A DNA stretch of 64,000 nt, taken from the NCBI GenBank assembly GCA_030247845.1, contig JAPDRP010000024.1:434001-498000 (forward strand). The letters run 5' to 3'. The notes under the pieces were generated by a model, which saw only the letters and a program-made list of their open reading frames with translations, was not told where the DNA came from and ran no database searches. Shown piece by piece: positions 20,503 to 32,691 of this stretch. The stretch is from Coniosporium tulheliwenetii. Lineage: Eukaryota; Ascomycota; Dothideomycetes. The position numbers and the translations under genes were made by a program. Within the stretch, counting starts at the first letter, position 1. Every line of letters begins with the position of its first letter.

Positions 20503-22511
20503 ATGAACTCTGGAGACGCAGCTTCCAGCCAGCACGGCGCAAACGACAATGCGGGCGAGTCAGAGGCTCTATCAAGCGCCGCCTCCACCGCTCCTGCCGC
20601 TGCTCACCAAGCCGGTGATAGCAGTCAGATCACACCCGCTGGCTCCAGTTCAGATACTCAAGCAGGCCATGGAGCCTCTATCCAGGTCCAGCCGAGTGAG
20701 TGGAACAGACCGTAGAACGATACAATGCTATCAGATACTAACGATATACCAGATCTGAACGGAAACGACCCCCGGTGGCGCCTTAGGCAAACCGTGCATG
20801 GAGTCTTTCTTCGCGTTGATGGAGACGATTTTATCCATCCTCCTGTCATCCCTGCGCCCGGACAGTCGCGTCTGTCCGTTGAATTCCATCGCAGCTTCGC
20901 CGATGGGTATAGAGCCGCCACGAACCAGCGGCCTCTTCCCACTCCTCTTGTTGTCGATGGGCTTGAATGGACGGTGATCCCACAGGGCGACGACGGCGTG
21001 CAGTTCAGGCACTGCCAGAACTGCCGTGATCATAATCTCAACTGCTCTCATGGCCATCCATGTGTCCCTTGCATCTCATCAGGGAGGTTCTGCAGTATCA
21101 TCAACCTGTTCTTCGACGGGCCTACAACGCATTTCTTCTACGCCAATCGTTGGATGGCAAGGGCTAGCGCCTCCCCGGTTCCCCTGTACGTACTGCTGGA
21201 CGATGTATTCGGTATCCAACTGCAAGAGAACGGCGTCCCCGCCGTGGACTGGGAGTTGATGCCGACTAGAAATCAGTCCATAGGATCTGTCGCGTTCCAT
21301 GAGTCATTCGACCACATCTTCCCACTCGGCGACCGATTGCGGGCAAGCAATGGGCTGCAGTGGGCCGTCGTCAACCGCCGGGAGCGAGGAGTCCAGTTCC
21401 GGTACTGCAGCTCGAGGGATCCAGCCGATATGACGCTCGACGAGACCGCTCCTTGTGCACGCTGCTCGATCAATGGCAGCTATTGCAAGGTGGTGGAGGT
21501 CATGTTTGAGAGTGAAGCGGATCCTTTGTTCGCTGAGCTTGTGGGACACCAGCTCCTATCGACGCCACATGCCAATCCATATTGGCCTTACCGAGGACCC
21601 ATTGAGGATCGACAACCGCAGGCACCCCAAGCCCAGATGCCAGCACCTGCTGCTCAGAGCTCAATATCAGGCCAAGCCACGGTTGTTCCTACTGCTCCGC
21701 CAGCACCACAACAGCCTCACCAACCTCAAACCACCACCGCGGCGAACCCCCCGGCGGCACCACAGCCCCTCAACAGCCTCAGACCATCACCGCGACCAAC
21801 CCACCGGCGGCGGCAGTAGGGCAGCCAGCCGCAGCGGCCGGAGGGCGGCAACCACCCCCACCAGGGCCTCCCCAAGCTCCTCGACAGGTACGCATAAGAT
21901 TTATCACCGTGCAAGGAGCGCCGCCAGTCACCTGCAACCCTGTCCCGTGCTTCCTCACAGCCATGGAGATCCTGGTTTATTTCCCGGAGTGGCTGCTGTT
22001 CGACGAATGCCTCATAAGGCTCGTAAACGGTGGGTGGCAAGCCACAGAGATGGCTCGTGCGGTTGGATGGGGCCGTGGATGGGATGCCCGTCAATGCCGC
22101 AGGTATCGAAGCACTATCGCTCATCGAATCCCGAAGGCTGGCGCAAGGGTCTACCAGGTGAACAACTTCGTGCTGAACCAGCACATCCTAACTCCAAGGG
22201 CCACAGACTTCGATCCGACGACCTGGACTGTGGCATTCGACTGGGTCGAGAACAACATGACCGACTACCACCTAGCCGACATCATCGCTGGCGTACAGAA
22301 TCAACCCACAGGCGCTGACGCTGGAGAGTTCTCCCGATGCCTGGCGCACCAGCAGGCCAATCCGGGCCAGGTCTTGTGGCTGTCCGACGTTCCGCAACTC
22401 TTGCAAGCCAATCCAACATGGCGGACGAACCAAGCGGCTCTTGGAGCAAATCCTGACAATGCCGCTTTGGGGCGGTGGTTGGTAAATCCGGGCCGTAGTA
22501 CTGTCACTTGA
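20503..22511 (+). CDS. Orphan protein with Zn2Cys6-spaced motif, duplicated domain and HTH-like tail
   Basis: Start ATG 20503 (MNSGDAASSQHGANDN); intron 20696-20752 with a perfect TACTAAC branch; about 650 residues after repair. A domain of roughly 130 residues occurs twice: each copy has a VEFH or VAFH (E/R)SF line, a (G)LEWTV/(G)LQWAV strand and GVQFR(H/Y)C. In copy one GVQFRHC leads into a cysteine array spaced C-x2-C-x6-C-x5-C-x2-C-x6-C (21013-21096), exactly the fungal binuclear zinc-cluster spacing. Copy two keeps only the last part (CARCSINGSYC). A PQ-rich linker holds two QTxTAxNPPAA repeats. The tail (FPEWLLFDECLIRLVNGGWQ, then CRRYRSTIAHRI) looks like a Myb/HTH helix set. One missing C at 21766-21769 breaks the frame between the linker repeats. 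DNA binding is inferred only. Confidence 0.65.
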
Positions 22512-23179
22512 GGAACTGTCAGATCATGTGGAGTTGTTCGACGGCGGGCTGGGCTGAGGAGCAAGACGGCAATTCTAACATGGGGTCCTGCGTCATGCCT
22601 TGCATTTTGTTAGCGTACACGCGTTTCTAGCGAGAGAGCATTACGGATTGACGTTGGGATATGGGTGTTTTAGACCTGCTACGTTGCGTTCCGAATATAC
22701 CCCTGGGTTTGGCTTTTCTGCAGATAGACATAGAAACGTTCTGTTCAATCACTAACGTATCTGCAGCGCCATGTGAACCGCTAACGTCTCACAAAGCTAA
22801 CTAACTATTTAGATTCCTTGAGCTACCCGTGTTGTGATGGCTTGCTGTTGCAGCCGTGCAAGGTGAGGTTGAAGGTCGTGGCTGCGGCTCGGCTTGTCCG
22901 CTTCCAGCAGGTCGGACATTTCCTGATCAGCGCATCTTAGATTCCCAGAAAACACGGGGCCTCTCATCTTTCTGCAAAGATTGTTTTGGGAACCGCTATG
23001 CTACTCCAAAAGCAAAGATCAGGGAGTTCATCCTGCTGTAGATCCATTCTCTATGCGATATCCAACTCTAAAAGACTTCCGCCCGGTTCTACCCAACTTT
23101 CGCCAAGGACACCACCTGACAAAACCTGTCACAAAGCACAGCAGGATGACCATATCCACACAAGAAACGCTTCCGGACA
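22512..23179. other. Intergenic between convergent genes
   Basis: About 670 bp. I see nothing beyond short random frames. Confidence 0.45.
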
Positions 23180-24774
23180 TCAGTCTTCCTGCTTCGTAAA
23201 CACAGCATCCGCAGGCCCACTCGGATCGTAGCTCCAGCAAAGCTTCTCAAGCTTTCCATCCGCACCCTCCACGAAACGGACCAGATAATGACGGGCCTGC
23301 ATGTCCAGGAACCTGCCGCGCTTCGACAGCTCATCTCGTGTCAACAGCCAGGAAAAGGTGTCGTGCTCGTGGTGCTTCAAGTCGAAGGTCTCGTCGTCAC
23401 GGCCCTGGAAGGACATGGTGAGTGCCTCTCCCTGAGAGCAATGACTATCGTGAAGGTTTCGTTCGCGGTGACGTATCTCCCCACATACTCCCCAAGATCC
23501 CTAGGCCCGTTCCCAGGCGTCCGCTCCGGCGGCTTCAGTTCCGCAGCAATCTTATGATACCGTCCACGCTCCGCATCCGCAACTCTCCTCGCCCACATAC
23601 CGTAGTCATTCTTCTTTGGAAAGTCAAACAGCGTCTGGGTCAGCAGCCGCATCGTATAATCCGCAGCATCGCAGAGCGATGACGAATTAGTAAGAACGAC
23701 GATGACGCTTCCGCTATCTGGGAAGAAGCCCATCCATGACGAAGATCCAGGCATACCGCCTGCGTGGCTGATGACCAGTTTCGGCGGTGCGCCGTCACCT
23801 AGCACGGGGTCGTCGCCGCCTAGGATGGACCTGTAGGCGCCTAGGGATCCGGGTAGCTTGTTTCGGCACCAACCTAGGCCGTAGGATGCTTCGTGAGGGC
23901 TTTGGATGGGCAGGTTTATGTGGGCTGACATGACTGTGGGGAGTTGCTTGAAGAGTGAATCGGGTGTCGACGTCTTTCCTGTTGCTGATTGATGGTTGTA
24001 TTCAGCTAGGATAGCTTGATAGAGCAGCAACAGATCCTTGATGCAGCTCCTGATGCCGCCAGCTGGACTGATGAGGACGTCGCCGCCAAGCTTGACCCCC
24101 GGAATGAGGACCGGTGTGCCATCGTCCAGAGACATGTATGCCTGAGCCACGTTATCGAAGTCTCCAGGCCTTCCGCGCGCATCAGTTCGATGAAGTCCAA
24201 GCGGCTCGAAAATCCTGGAGTGGAGCAATGAGTGCCATGTCTCTCCAGACATCTGCTTGATGACATGTCCAGCAATTTCGTACCCCCAATTGTTGTAGAT
24301 CCATTCGGCGCGTAACTCGGCACGCTGCTGGAGATCGTTTATGAGAGTCATGCTGTCCGATTCGGGGAACAGTATGTTGTTCTGGCTTCCAATCCACACG
24401 CCGTAGTTTTCCAGCCCTGATCTCATGCACAGAAGATCTGTCAAGGTCGCTGACTCCTTGACTTCCTTGCAACGTGGATTGAAGTCCGAGAGTATTTTGC
24501 ATATTGGGGTGTCCCAGTCCAGCTCCCCTTCCTCAACAAGCAAGCCGAGTGCGCAGGAGACGAGGCCCTTAGTCATAGAGCCTACGGGGAAGATGGTTTC
24601 CTCGTTGATAGGAAGCTTCCTCTCAAGGTCGCTGAAACCAACATTGTCGGTGTGCACAATCTTGCCTTCGTGGATGACTCCGTATGCAAGACCGACCGTT
24701 CCAGCGGTGGTAAGGATCTCCTCGATGGCAGGTCTTATGGCTGTAAGACGGAGCTTGATAGCATCGATCTCCAT
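23180..24774 (-). CDS. Serine beta-lactamase-like hydrolase (class C / esterase family)
   Basis: Start ATG 24774, about 531 residues after repair. The three active-site elements of the serine beta-lactamase/penicillin-binding fold are present: SMTK at residues 66-69 (SxxK nucleophile and general base), YNN at 160-162 (Y-x-N), and HAG at 337-339 (the H/K-x-G element on the beta-strand). In fungi such enzymes are esterases, peptidases or tailoring enzymes in secondary metabolism; the substrate is unknown. No signal peptide is seen. A C-terminal domain follows (LKHHEHDTFSWLLTRDELSK), reached only after one missing base in the CCC at 23430-23432 (plus strand), where GREGEALTMSFQ-like sequence is expected. 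The next gene upstream on the same strand is an aldo/keto reductase, but two genes do not make a cluster. Confidence 0.85.
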
Positions 24775-25292
24775 CTTTCGAGATGTGAAGGGTTTACTGC
24801 TTGAAGTCTTCTGAGATCCGTCCCCTCCACAGGCGAACAGCTTTCGTTAACAATAAATTGCATCATCTGACATCTAAGTATCTGCCTAGGGCGATGTTGC
24901 AAGAGCCGCAGGATGCTCTTGGCACGTTGTCCGCTATCCGGAAAGGATTCCGGTGGCAGGGATAGGAGAGAAGCGTAGTGCCAAGGCCGATCCGAGGAGC
25001 TCTATTCCTGAGATGATTTCTCTTCTGCCTTCTGCTGTGGACTCAAGCACCGTGGCTTCCTGACTTTGGTTTGGTGACTTTGACTATGAAGAGACTCGAC
25101 AACGTAGCAGAACTAACCACATACTACAAGCACAAAACCATCGCACACCCGTGAGTTCGACAAGATGATCTGGTGTGCTGCGGTGTCGTACGTCTGTACA
25201 TGAGGATGCATTTTAGTAGAGGATGAGAGGCCGCAATCCCAACATCCAAAAGCGCGAGCTCCGCATGACTGCTTTGCCAGTAATTGCGGTGC
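24775..25292. other. Intergenic, promoter of the beta-lactamase-like gene
   Basis: 518 bp between two minus-strand genes. I see nothing but the 5' flank of the hydrolase and 3' flank of the reductase. Confidence 0.4.
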
Positions 25293-26324
25293 TTACATTA
25301 CAATCAGTCTCTGGAAGTCCGACATGCACTTGTCCCAAGATCCGCGGCCGGTGTCAGTATTCCTGAACTGCTGCACCCGTTCCACTTCCTCCAGATCTTT
25401 CCTCATCCTGCCCTCATTCGTCGTGCCATCCAGAACAGAGACGTTTCCCAGGCCGATGACCAAGGAATACAGCGCCGCCTGCACGCTGATCTGAGCCTCA
25501 GAAGCAAGCGTCCTGACCGGTGACGACGCCAGCAGCCGCGGGTTCGCGGTCAGCGTCCAGAAGGATTGATAAAGCATGTTATTCTCTTTACAGAACGCGC
25601 GCACGCCCACGTCGAAGCGGGTAGCTGCGTAAAATCTGTTCTGCACAACCGAAGGCTTGATTCTTGCGCGTTCATGAACTTGACTCAAGGTCCGTAAGTC
25701 AGTGTTGGAGATTCCGAGGCTGCGGATCTTGGATGGAACGAATGATTCCATGGCTGTCCAGGCCTCCATTGTCTGTGACAGGGTTGGTAGTGGGCTGTGG
25801 AGCACAAGACAATCGAGGTATGTTTCTTGCTCTGGCCCATCGGTCCGTGATAGTGAGCGGAAATTGTGCAGTGAACTTGCCACAGACTGGCGGACCTGGT
25901 CTGCAATCGTGGCGCGGGCGTCATATGGAGCGTCTTCTCCAGCAAACGGCGAGTACTTCGTCTGGAGATACAACTCCTCCCGCCGGGCAAAGCCATCGCG
26001 CACAGCCTGCCGCACTCCCTTCCCTACCAGATCTTCACGGTAGTGCTTAGGCTGAGCGGCGGTGTCGATGCCCTTAAACCCCGCTTTGAGGGCCTTAACC
26101 ACAAGCTCTGTAGTGCGTTCCTTCTTCCATGCTGTCCCGTAGATGAGTGATGGAATCGTGTTGTTGAGACCGGCTGAAGACGACGCCGCGGAATCTGTAT
26201 GTGAAGACATGGCTCTCCGAGATAATCCGTCGTATAGTGTTCTCTGTTGAATGCCGTGTACGGTTTTGTTATACAGGTAGTGGGATTTATTGATGTGGAT
26301 GCTGCGGGGAAGCCACCAACGCAT
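25293..26324 (-). CDS. Aldo/keto reductase family oxidoreductase
   Basis: Single-exon frame of 343 residues from the ATG at 26324. NADPH-dependent carbonyl reductase fold: YGTAWKKERT near the start, catalytic Asp in GFKGIDTAAQ, a tyrosine at KHYREDLVG, catalytic Lys in LYLQTKYSP, and the His of LDCLVLHSPL, followed by IRSLGISNTDLRTL and the NRFYAAT segment. The first 38 residues are basic and precede a second in-frame Met (MSSHTDSAASS). The longer form looks like a mitochondrial presequence, the shorter one cytosolic; both starts are open. The QPKHY stretch replaces the common YGNE around the catalytic tyrosine, as in the divergent fungal subgroup. The frame is intact. Substrate not predictable. 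Confidence 0.88.
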   Translation of the reverse strand: MRWWLPRSIHINKSHYLYNKTVHGIQQRTLYDGLSRRAMSSHTDSAASSSAGLNNTIPSLIYGTAWKKERTTELVVKALKAGFKGIDTAAQPKHYREDLVGKGVRQAVRDGFARREELYLQTKYSPFAGEDAPYDARATIADQVRQSVASSLHNFRSLSRTDGPEQETYLDCLVLHSPLPTLSQTMEAWTAMESFVPSKIRSLGISNTDLRTLSQVHERARIKPSVVQNRFYAATRFDVGVRAFCKENNMLYQSFWTLTANPRLLASSPVRTLASEAQISVQAALYSLVIGLGNVSVLDGTTNEGRMRKDLEEVERVQQFRNTDTGRGSWDKCMSDFQRLIVM

Positions 26325-26967
26325 ATTTACAATCTGGTGACCTCATAGGTAGACGGTCGCCCGATGACCGTAACTTGATGATTAATGGAGGAGCGGATAT
26401 CCGCGGGTCTGTTGACGAGAGGTTGATTAATTGGAGACGGATACCTCAATTGCTTGATGTAAGGTTGAGGTCATGAAAGCCGTATGCCAAGCAGGGGTCC
26501 GAGAAGGGGTGCTAGTCCGGATAAACTTTAAAACGACGCCGTCTCATCGCATGGTCATGTGACATGTTGCTCCGCTTACAGCGGGACTATCACGGGTCTT
26601 GGCATGGTGTTGAGGCGGGACCTCGTTGTCACGTTGGCGCTGGGATGTTTTCAACACTTACTTCGTGGGAACTGCGTTACTCAATACTTCGACACATTGA
26701 ACTGTCCCCGAAAGCTGACGTTGTGGCATTTTGATGGGTATATACATGAAGCAAAGAAGCATCTTCTAAGCAGCAAGCGTCTAAGAAACCGGGTGTCAAA
26801 TACAGCAGTGCCCACCGCCATGGGGTTAGTTGCGCCTTGAAGAGATCCGGTTGCAGAACATCCAGATATGCTCAACACCTCAAATCCGTCACCGCTTTAC
26901 CATGTTGCCTTGGAGATATTCCAGCACCTATAACGTTGTCAGCAACCTGTCTTTAGCCGACGTTTCT
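26325..26967. other. Intergenic, promoter of the aldo/keto reductase
   Basis: 643 bp. A palindrome-like CATGTGACATG occurs near 26554. No gene seen. Confidence 0.4.
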
Positions 26968-28573
26968 TTAAAAACTCACTTTCGGATCCAACCTCCCCTG
27001 CCCAACAAGATACTTCACCAAACCCCTCACAACCTCCACCACCTCCTCATTACTCAGCCCCTGCACCGCCATCTCAAGAACACCGCCCACGCTCGCCTTA
27101 TTGACCGCAATAAAGCTCTGATAATACACGAAGCTAAAGAATCCCATGATGAACTGGCAGTCCATGCGGTCCGTCATGCCGCCGTGGCCGGGGATGCTGT
27201 CGCCAAAGTCCTTGATCTTGAAGGTGCGTTTCAGGCCGCTGGCGAAGAAGCCGCCAAAGGGCGCGATGAGCGAAGCGAAGGTTGCGAAGACGAGGATGTG
27301 GAATTGCATGGGGGCGATGGTGAGGGTTTGGGGGAGGTGAGTCCAGCTGGGAGTGTTAGTGAGTGACTGTGGGAAAGGGAAAGGAGGGCTTACGTTGGTG
27401 GGATAAAGGGGAGGCGGTAGGTGTGAGGGATGAAGACGGGGTTGGGTGTGCATTCGAGGCCGGTCCAGAAGTTTGCGCCGAGGTCCTGGATAAAGTCACG
27501 TTAGTATTTGGCTACAAGTGGAGGAGCTCGGAGTCTCGAGGAGCCAATGCTGTGGTTGCGCTTACGTTGACTGGACAGATGAAATACTTGTAACGCATCA
27601 AGATGTTCGTCAGGATGACCCCGAAGAACATTGTGAAGATCCAAGCTCCAACAAAGCCTTCCACTGTCTTCTTCGGTGACAGCTTGATCAGCTGGGTCCG
27701 GCCAAATGTTATCCCGCATATGTATGCCCAGATGTCGTTCGTGATGACAAGAGATACTGGTAGGAAGAACCAGATCATGCCTTCAAATAAGTTGTTCATG
27801 ATGAAGTGAGCCTGGAATACGATGATGAGGAGGGCCATGTGGGTCCAGGCGAACTGCGAGAACTGGAACTTGAAGTGGCCCTGCTGCAAGGAGCCAACGA
27901 AGAAGACGAAGCCTGTCGAGCGTTATCAGCCCAGTCGATCTACATGCCCTATGGCATAAGACCATGACTGTAACGGTCACCGGAGCCAACTTACCTATCA
28001 CATAGAGCATGAAGCTTATAAACCGGTGGTGTGTCGCGAACGGCAGGAGCACCCTGTCAATGAGGATGATGTGCTTGAAGTAATATATGACACTCTCTCC
28101 GTAGAAAAAGTACATTGTTGTTCCCAAGAAGTACCAGTTCAGCGTCTTGGTAAAGCGCAGACTCCTCGCTCGGCTCGGTACGTTCGATATCGCGATGACC
28201 TCCTTGAAGGATATGATTTGTATTGCCGTGACGATCATTATCATGTATATGTGGCCGGCGAACATGCCGCCGAAGAAGATGCCTATCATGATCAAAGTCC
28301 ATATTGTGCGGGTAATAAACGTTTCCTTCTTCTTCTCGTAATCAGACTGGCTTTTGGGCTGTGGGTATAGTCAGCATTGAAAGCCGGCGTTTGCAAGGAG
28401 GTGCTAATAACCTCTCCCTCGCTTTTTGCGATTACGCCGTTTCGATCAGCAGGAGCATCGGGCTCAGAGCCTGTCTCGCTAATGTTCGATATGCTGCTGC
28501 TGGGCCGTCGCGCTTTTCCATTGCTCATGCTCCCACGATGTTGAAACTGGACGTTGCTTCTCGGCTTGGCCAT
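26968..28573 (-). CDS. CDS1: Phosphatidate cytidylyltransferase (CDP-diacylglycerol synthase)
   Basis: ER membrane enzyme that makes CDP-diacylglycerol from phosphatidic acid and CTP, the branch point to phosphatidylinositol, phosphatidylserine and cardiolipin. Start ATG 28573 (MAKPRSNVQFQHRG). Exons 28412-28573, 27995-28358, 27566-27912, 27394-27485, 26968-27346, giving about 447 residues with all phases consistent. Multiple membrane segments occur (LIMIGIFFGGMFAGHIYMI; MNNLFEGMIWFFLPVSLVI; AWIFTMFFGVILTN). The PROSITE-type signature is complete: SGLKRTFKIKDFGDSIPGHG followed by GMTDR. The N-terminal 70 residues are Ser/Arg-rich and cytosolic. The first intron has a less usual GTTATT donor. 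Divergent from the checkpoint gene across 452 bp. Confidence 0.93.
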
Positions 28574-29025
28574 TGCGGGCAAGTGCCTTCAGTAGGCCTC
28601 TAGAGTGGCTTGTCTGACTTCTCAAGCTCTTCAACCGCGCTTCTCGCCGGGTTGTCTGGTGGTCGCTGTTGCCTTGATGTTGGAGACTGCTCTAGTTTTA
28701 CTGTCGAGCCTGCGGCCGGTCCAGAATTTCGTAGGCGTTTGGTTGTTCGATAATGCGTCGAGAAATGGGTGCGGGCGCTTCGTGCGATCACTGCGATTCA
28801 AACAGGAGAGGGGTTTACAGCTCGAACTCTTGCTCTGATCGTGCTGGATGTTTGGTGTTGTGGTGGTGAGGAGCAGGGCTCTGATGTCAATTTGCGCCTT
28901 CCAAGCATCGGCCCGGCGCGCATGTGAACGCCGACTGCGAGTGCAATACCAAAATGTCTATCACCAACCTTTAAAGTGCTCCCATCTGGACCCACGGCCG
29001 GCCCCGACAATGTGTGCTTCCTGGA
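28574..29025. promoter_or_regulatory. Shared divergent promoter region CDS1 / rad26-like gene
   Basis: The 452 bp between divergent start codons. No specific element is identified; called from gene geometry. Confidence 0.4.
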
Positions 29026-31946
29026 ATGGCTAATCAGGGCGATGACGACGATGACTTCGACTTTGGCGACGACGACCTCGACGTTGCGACGCTCCAAGAG
29101 CTCTCCACCCAAGCCTTCAACTCGCCGCAGCAGCAGAGGAGCGCTCCGGTAGCTCCTCCGCAGCGAAAATGGCAGCCGCCAGTAGTATCAACGAGAAACG
29201 CGCCTGTGCCCGCAGCTCATCCCGACTCCGGCGCTGCAGTGAGCAAGCCAGGACCTCCATCCTCCGAGTACGACTTCGACGACGAGGACGTTATAGACCT
29301 TGATCAGGCAGATGTGCCCCTTCCAGCAGTAGAGGGGACCACCATAAGGCATCATACAGGTCAGCCGCAGCAAGGCACGGGACAGCAGCTCCGCCAAGAG
29401 CCTTCGCTCAATTCTCAGCAGCATGCTTCCACTGGCCGATCGTATCAGCTTGTCGACCGGACAGAGGCACAGCAGAGCAGGTGAGTAGCAAAGAGCCCAG
29501 CATGTCGGCTTTCGTGGAAAGCTCCATGTCTTCCTGCTTCTGAAGTCTCACAATACTTCTGGTAAGTCTTCATATGCTTACATTCTTACCAGGTCTCGAT
29601 CGGTAACAGCTGCCGAACAGTCTCAACGCAACAATGTCCAATATACACTCGATGGTGCTACCTACCAAGACGATAACGGCTTTGAGGGAGAAGAGCCTGG
29701 AGACCAGGGTGGCGACCAGATTGACGTCAGTGCACTACAAGCGCAGATTGACGAGGTACATCACCTCCACCACGTCTATCCGCCTTCGCGTTCTGACTCT
29801 TGTGAAGCTCGAGCGCGACCGCGTAAATCTCCTGAAACGGTTGCAAGATGCACAATCCACAGTTCAGGCCCAGGCTGGCGAAATCGCAATCATTCGACGG
29901 AACCAGGACAAAGCTAACAAAGAGCATGAGCGACGACTTTCGGTTCAGCAGAAGCTGCATGCAGACACACTAGCTAAGCAGAAGGCGGAGCTGGAGGCAG
30001 CGAAGAAGGATCGGGAGAAGGTGGAGACAGATAATCGGTTTCTGGAGCACGACCTCGTCCAAGAAGCAAAACGGGCAAAGCAAGCTGCTAGGGCTGTAAG
30101 AGATGGCGGCGCCAATGCAAGGACTAGAGCCGCTAGGCAAGGCAGTCCTGCAACAACGCCGAAGAAAGCTAGGCCTGTGCCTTTCGGAGATGGCTTCGAT
30201 GATGACGATATCGTTATGGTGTCTCCCTCGAAGTCCCGAGACAGACGGAAGGGCTCGACTCCAAGGGCGGGCGAAAGAGGAAGCGTGCTGGCACCGAACA
30301 GGGCTTCGCAAGCCCGAGTCAATCGCTGTCTTTCAGTGAAGCTGCGCCGCTGCCTATGGAAGAACCCACGGAAGCGCAAGGGATTGAGAACGTACTTGAT
30401 GTTGCACCGCACCTCAGCAAGGAAGACGAAAGGTTCGAGGTAGGTTGATCAATGTTCCAACATTCTCCACAGTCTTTGTGTCATTGTACGTGACCAACTC
30501 TTCAGGCCAACATCTGAGATCCTTTCGGAGCTGTCAACCTCTACCGTTGATAAGACATCTGTTCTGTGCCTGAACCCACATCATGACCAATATATGTTCC
30601 ACGGTTCATCACGGATGCAGTCAGTACTAGACGACAGAAGACGGCTGCTAACCTATCCATAGTTCATCCAAAGATTCTTCAACCACCGTCCTTATGCCGG
30701 CCATGACAGGACGTTCGAAGCTTTCACAAAACTTGCCTTTCCATCGACACCTACGAAGACGCTCTCTTCATTTGTTCTCGATGAACTACCGTCGCTTAGC
30801 AGGAAGGATACTGAAGACTTTCCGCACGCATTTTGTACTCTTCTGTTGTCATTGTGGGAACGGTGTTTGAGCGAGGGCTATGTACATATCCTCCTCTTAC
30901 AGCAATATATTCCACTGACTCCTCAAGTATGCGCCAGTCTATCTCCTAATCGACGCCCTGCAATTCATCCTCGCGCACGAGCCACTGGACCTAGCAGTCG
31001 CCCTCATCTCGAAGATCGTCCCCCTCGCCCTCCAGACCGCCGATCTCGTCGCCGTGCCCATCGGCCGCGCGGCCACGACACCCCACCGACCCTTCCCAAA
31101 GACCATCTCGAGCCCCTCAAAATCCGAAATCGGCGCCCAAATCTCCGTCCACGACTGCCTCGCCCTAGTCCAGACCGTCGCCATGAGCTGCATCCTGGAT
31201 CTCCCGGCCCTCACCCGCTTCTGGCAGCACATGCAATACGACTTCATCCTCGTATTGCTGCTCCCAGCTCAACCGCTCCTGGAAATAACGCTCATGCTCG
31301 AGCTGCTCGCCACTAGCGCGCTCGACGCCACTTTCGGCGCCATCTGGCCCGGCGACCTGTTTAATCCGGACCGCCAATCAAAAGCGGAGAATGAGACGCT
31401 GGACAAGGTCACCGCGCTACTTTTCGAGGTGCCTTTTGCGCCTAGGGACGGCGAGCCGTGGACGCCTACGGAGCTCATGGGCCTCAGGCTCGAGGCGCTG
31501 GGCGTCCTCGCTGCGCTGTGTCGGACGGAACATGGGTCCAGCCTCCTCAGACAGAACCGCAACGCCATCGGCCTCCTGGTCCGGTTCCTGAACGACACGA
31601 TCGATGCGCTGTACGCGTACCACCCCGCTCTCCACACGCTGCAATCCCGCGCCGTCAACAGAAGCATGCGCATCCTGCACCACCTGCTCACGACCTCCCC
31701 CTCCTCCCCAAACAACAACACCACCACCGATCCATCCCCCAGCCACAGCGGCGCCTGTTCGAGCGCGCAGAGATCCAGCAGAAACTGCGCGTGGTGCCGG
31801 GCGGGAATCACAAGTTCCTGGTTGCGCTGACGAGGTTGGCGTTCAGTGAGCCGTATGTGCTCGAGGCGGGGATCGAGGAGGGGGTCATGGATATGGCGCA
31901 TCAGATTTTGGATGAGTTTTTGAGTCCGGAGGAGGGGAGGCGTTGA
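29026..31946 (+). CDS. rad26: Rad26/UvsD-like DNA-damage checkpoint protein (ATRIP homologue)
   Basis: Regulatory partner of the ATR/Rad3 kinase that recruits it to RPA-coated ssDNA. Start ATG 29026 with the acidic N-terminus DDDDDFDFGDDDLDVATLQE characteristic of fungal Rad26. Exons 29026-29480, 29593-29755, 29808-30439, 30663-30881, 30928-31946. Then a long coiled coil (LERDRVNLLKRLQDAQ onward), a basic linker, and the conserved body: FIQRFFNHRPY after the 223-nt intron, then YAPVYLLIDALQFILAHEPL and long alpha-helical repeats. Two homopolymer breaks: 30261-30265, before KRAGTEQGFASPSQSLSF, and five C at 31736-31740, before RRLFERAEIQQKL. With both repaired the coding length is divisible by three and the protein is about 829 residues, normal for the family. 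Confidence 0.8.
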
Positions 31947-32691
31947 TGAATGTTTATTCGAGCTCGAGGAGCGAGGTCGAGGGTAAGGGGTAGATGAGGG
32001 GACAGCGGGGGTTGTAGATATGGCGTCTGGTTTGCGTGAGGCCCGTTAGGCGGCGGGGGCATCGTTTCGCTATCGCATTGCTGGTTGTAGAGGACGGGAT
32101 TCTGGCATGAGGGCGGAACTTGGCGCGTTGGTCCTGTTGGCGCTTTGGACCGTGTTGTTGACCGGAAGGCGCAGGCAGCCGAGGTGCAGTGATCACAGCG
32201 GGAGGCAGGAAAGATGAATGGAGTGGACATGCTTGGGTTGTACAGTCTTTGACGCTTCCTTCTGTCTCAATGTCATAGACCCAAGTCATACGTTTTCATC
32301 CGATCGCTGTGTTGTTGCTTGGTCACAGTACCATAAGCTGCTGAGGTCATTATCGACATCACTCGTGGTAGGATTAACAATACAGTCAAAAGTGACGGAA
32401 ACCTAGGTATCTAGCCTCCTGCGTGTTCCTTGATGCTGAGCCTATTTCCTATACCAGGAGTTCCTTCAGGCATTCGCGTGCCACACACAACCACTGTGCG
32501 ACACTGCAACCACCGGTAGCGGCTGACAGAATTCAGTATCCGTTTTCCAGTCCTTACCACGACATTAAGAGGATGAGTAGTTGGAAAGTCATTGTGTCAG
32601 CATCTGAGTTAGATGGTTTCTAGTTCAAAGATGTACTACTCCTCACACGACCATGCCCAGCATCCTGCTTCCCTCCCGCAATCTCGCAAAA
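31947..32691. other. Intergenic between convergent genes
   Basis: 745 bp, 3' flanks of the checkpoint gene and SRP68. Nothing recognised. Confidence 0.45.

Noticed and set aside
23180..26324. Two-gene secondary-metabolite cluster (beta-lactamase-like plus aldo/keto reductase)
   Set aside because: No synthase, P450, transporter or regulator adjacent; the two genes have 518 bp between them and unrelated neighbours.
27347..27485. Suspected frame break between CDS1 exons 4 and 5
   Set aside because: Recounting exon 4 (92 nt, ending in two bases of a codon) gives a correct phase; RLPFIPPT-WTHL reads through and the total is 447 codons plus stop.
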